A DNA stretch of 64,000 nucleotides, from positions 310,001-374,000 of the forward strand of contig CBDDYU010000002.1 in assembly GCA_965235655.1 (NCBI GenBank), written 5' to 3'. Every line of letters starts with the position of its first letter. Positions within the stretch are counted from its first letter, which is position 1. Below, one piece after another: positions 62,838 through 64,000 of the stretch. The translations under genes and the position numbers were made by a program. The notes beneath the pieces were generated by a model. It searched no databases. It was not told the origin of the DNA and worked only from the letters and a program-made list of their open reading frames with translations. This stretch comes from CBDDYU01 sp965235655 (lineage in GTDB: Bacteria; Pseudomonadota; Alphaproteobacteria; Pelagibacterales; Pelagibacteraceae).

Positions 62838-63720
62838 GTTCTTCCGAACTTACAGCAGAATTTTGCTTAAGCAATATTGATAATAAGTTACCAATTTTGT
62901 CCGTTAAGTCTTTTCGTTCAACAATAATATCTACAAATCCTGTTTTTTCTACGTACTCACTTCTCTGAAATCCTTCAGGCAATTCCTCTTTAACTGTACC
63001 TTGAATAACTCTAGCACCTGCAAAAGCAATTAAAGCACCAGGTTCAGCGATGTGGATATCCCCAAGCATTGCGTAAGATGCAGTAATACCTCCAGCAGTA
63101 GGGTCTGTAATCAAAACTAAGTAGGGTAAATTGTTTCTTTTAAGTTCATTGATTGCAAGAGTGGTTCTAGTCATCTGCGATAAAGAGATTAACGATTCCA
63201 TCATTCTCATTCCACCACCTGCACTGATACAAAGAAATGGAGTTTGATTTTCAATTGCATATTGAATGCCATATAAAAAAGCCTCACCTTCAGCAGCAGC
63301 CATAGAAGCTCCTAAAAAATCAAAATCAGATGCAACCGCAGTTACTTTAATATTATTAATGTTACCAGAAGCAACCATCATTCCACATTGCATACCTGTT
63401 TTTTTTCTAGCACTTTTTAATCGGTCTTTATAAGATTTTTTATCAGTCCAATTTAAGGGATCATCAGCAGGAATAGGGGTCTTAAATATTTCATAATTAT
63501 TTTTACCAAACAATATATCAAATCTTTGTGTTGGTTTAATTCGATGGTGTTTATTGCAATCTGGGCAAACAAATAAATTATTTTCTAAGTCTTTTTTTAA
63601 AATTGGCCCTCTGCAGCATGATGTCCAGTCACTTTTTTCAATATCTTCCTTAGAGGCTCTTTTATTAATAGCAGTTTTAATCTTTTCACCTGCTCTAATT
63701 ATTTTGGTAATCCAATTCAT
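62791..63720 (-). CDS. accD: Acetyl-CoA carboxylase carboxyltransferase beta subunit
   Basis: 309 aa; transfers carboxyl from biotin to acetyl-CoA to make malonyl-CoA for fatty acid synthesis. The N-terminal zinc ribbon reads C35-C36-R-G and later C52-P-D-C55; the usual first knuckle is C-x2-C. The catalytic domain has S-A-G-G-G-M-R-M-M-E. accA is not in the window. It overlaps trpA by 4 bases and folC by 47. Confidence 0.95.
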   Translation of the reverse strand: MNWITKIIRAGEKIKTAINKRASKEDIEKSDWTSCCRGPILKKDLENNLFVCPDCNKHHRIKPTQRFDILFGKNNYEIFKTPIPADDPLNWTDKKSYKDRLKSARKKTGMQCGMMVASGNINNIKVTAVASDFDFLGASMAAAEGEAFLYGIQYAIENQTPFLCISAGGGMRMMESLISLSQMTRTTLAINELKRNNLPYLVLITDPTAGGITASYAMLGDIHIAEPGALIAFAGARVIQGTVKEELPEGFQRSEYVEKTGFVDIIVERKDLTDKIGNLLSILLKQNSAVSSEEHETTEDSQSLTKAAS

Positions 63721-64000
63721 TTAATTTTATTTTTTAATCTTTTCACAATATTAGTAACATTTGTGACAGGATTTTGTCTCTTTTTAATTGAATTAGATAT
63801 TTCTTTACATAATGCACTACCAACAACTAATCCGTCCGCTTTTCTCAATGATTTAATTGTTTTTTCAGTAATTCCAAAGCCAATTACGACATTTTTAGAT
63901 TTATCTATTTGCTTAATTTTACTGTAACGCTCTAAAATTTTTTTAGGGGAAACTTTCAATTTTCCACCTGTTGTTGATAGCATCGAGATATAATAAACCA
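63717..64000 (-). CDS. trpA: Tryptophan synthase alpha subunit, 3' part
   Basis: Last 94 codons; the start lies right of the window. The sequence V-Y-Y-I-S-M-L-S-T-T-G-G leads into the TIM-barrel end with V-V-I-G-F-G-I and V-V-G-S-A-L, diagnostic of TrpA. It converts indole-3-glycerol phosphate to indole. An internal ATG at 63983 is not the real start. trpA-accD-folC is the normal alphaproteobacterial order. Confidence 0.95.
   Translation of the reverse strand, partial: VYYISMLSTTGGKLKVSPKKILERYSKIKQIDKSKNVVIGFGITEKTIKSLRKADGLVVGSALCKEISNSIKKRQNPVTNVTNIVKRLKNKIK

Noticed and set aside
1..64000. CRISPR arrays, insertion sequences, prophage genes or rRNA
   Set aside because: No regularly spaced repeats, transposase motifs, phage structural genes or rRNA segments were seen on either strand.

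Overview
The window looks like a chromosomal segment of a streamlined marine alphaproteobacterium of the SAR11 / Pelagibacterales type. The DNA is strongly AT-rich and protein lysine and isoleucine content is high. Genes are packed with 1-4 base overlaps (ATGA, TAATG). Gene orders are typically alphaproteobacterial: trpA-accD-folC, hisS-hisZ-hisG, murA-DUF2948-hisD-infA, bolA/dnaJ-cobS-cobT and rpmH-rnpA-yidD-yidC-argB. I see no insertion sequence, prophage, CRISPR array or rRNA operon. The assignment is inferred from gene content; no database was searched.

Layout. 1-5744: a ferredoxin / TerB-like / SUV3-like helicase operon on the minus strand, a divergent acetoacetyl-CoA synthetase, a hotdog thioesterase and a tiny membrane protein beside tRNA-Arg. 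6041-12026: pyruvate dehydrogenase E1 with an unusual N-terminal lipoyl domain, E2, a DMT permease and UppP. 12209-18893: glutamate synthase (gltD, gltB) and an alpha/beta hydrolase. 18936-28591: a glycosyltransferase, then a translation block (thrS, infC, rpmI, rplT, pheS, pheT, lepA, tRNA-Ser). 28706-32040: gyrB and a RegB-type redox histidine kinase. 32037-39196: cobT, cobS, a J-domain protein, bolA, aroB, aroK, and a small membrane protein followed by a large exported protein of unknown function. 39222-41409: def, fmt, truA. 41399-48770 (minus): rpmH, rnpA, yidD, yidC, argB, a HAD phosphatase, dapD, dapE, an HDAC-family amidohydrolase and a SET-domain methyltransferase. 48864-54457: a frameshifted TVP38/TMEM64 gene, tRNA-Thr, two tiny lysine-rich ORFs, dcd, murA, DUF2948, hisD, infA, tRNA-Phe, a cold-shock gene and tRNA-His. 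54465-57580: hisS, hisZ, hisG. 57896-61572: rmuC, a PD-(D/E)XK exonuclease, exonuclease I and a thioredoxin. 61569-64000 (minus): folC, accD and the 3' end of trpA.

How the genes fit together. Most are core housekeeping: nitrogen assimilation by GltBD, lysine/peptidoglycan precursors (dapD, dapE, murA, uppP), histidine and aromatic amino acid synthesis, pyruvate oxidation, translation initiation and N-terminal formyl-Met processing, tRNA charging, and membrane protein insertion. Space is so tight that five convergent gene pairs overlap at their 3' ends, three of them by sharing stop-codon bases.

The most unusual items are the lipoyl-E1 fusion, noncanonical T-loops in tRNA-Thr and tRNA-Phe, the side-by-side HDAC and SET enzymes, CobST in what looks like a B12 non-producer, a nuclease resembling mitochondrial MGME1 beside ExoI and RmuC, substitutions at conserved sites in RegB, FolC and AccD, and several small proteins.
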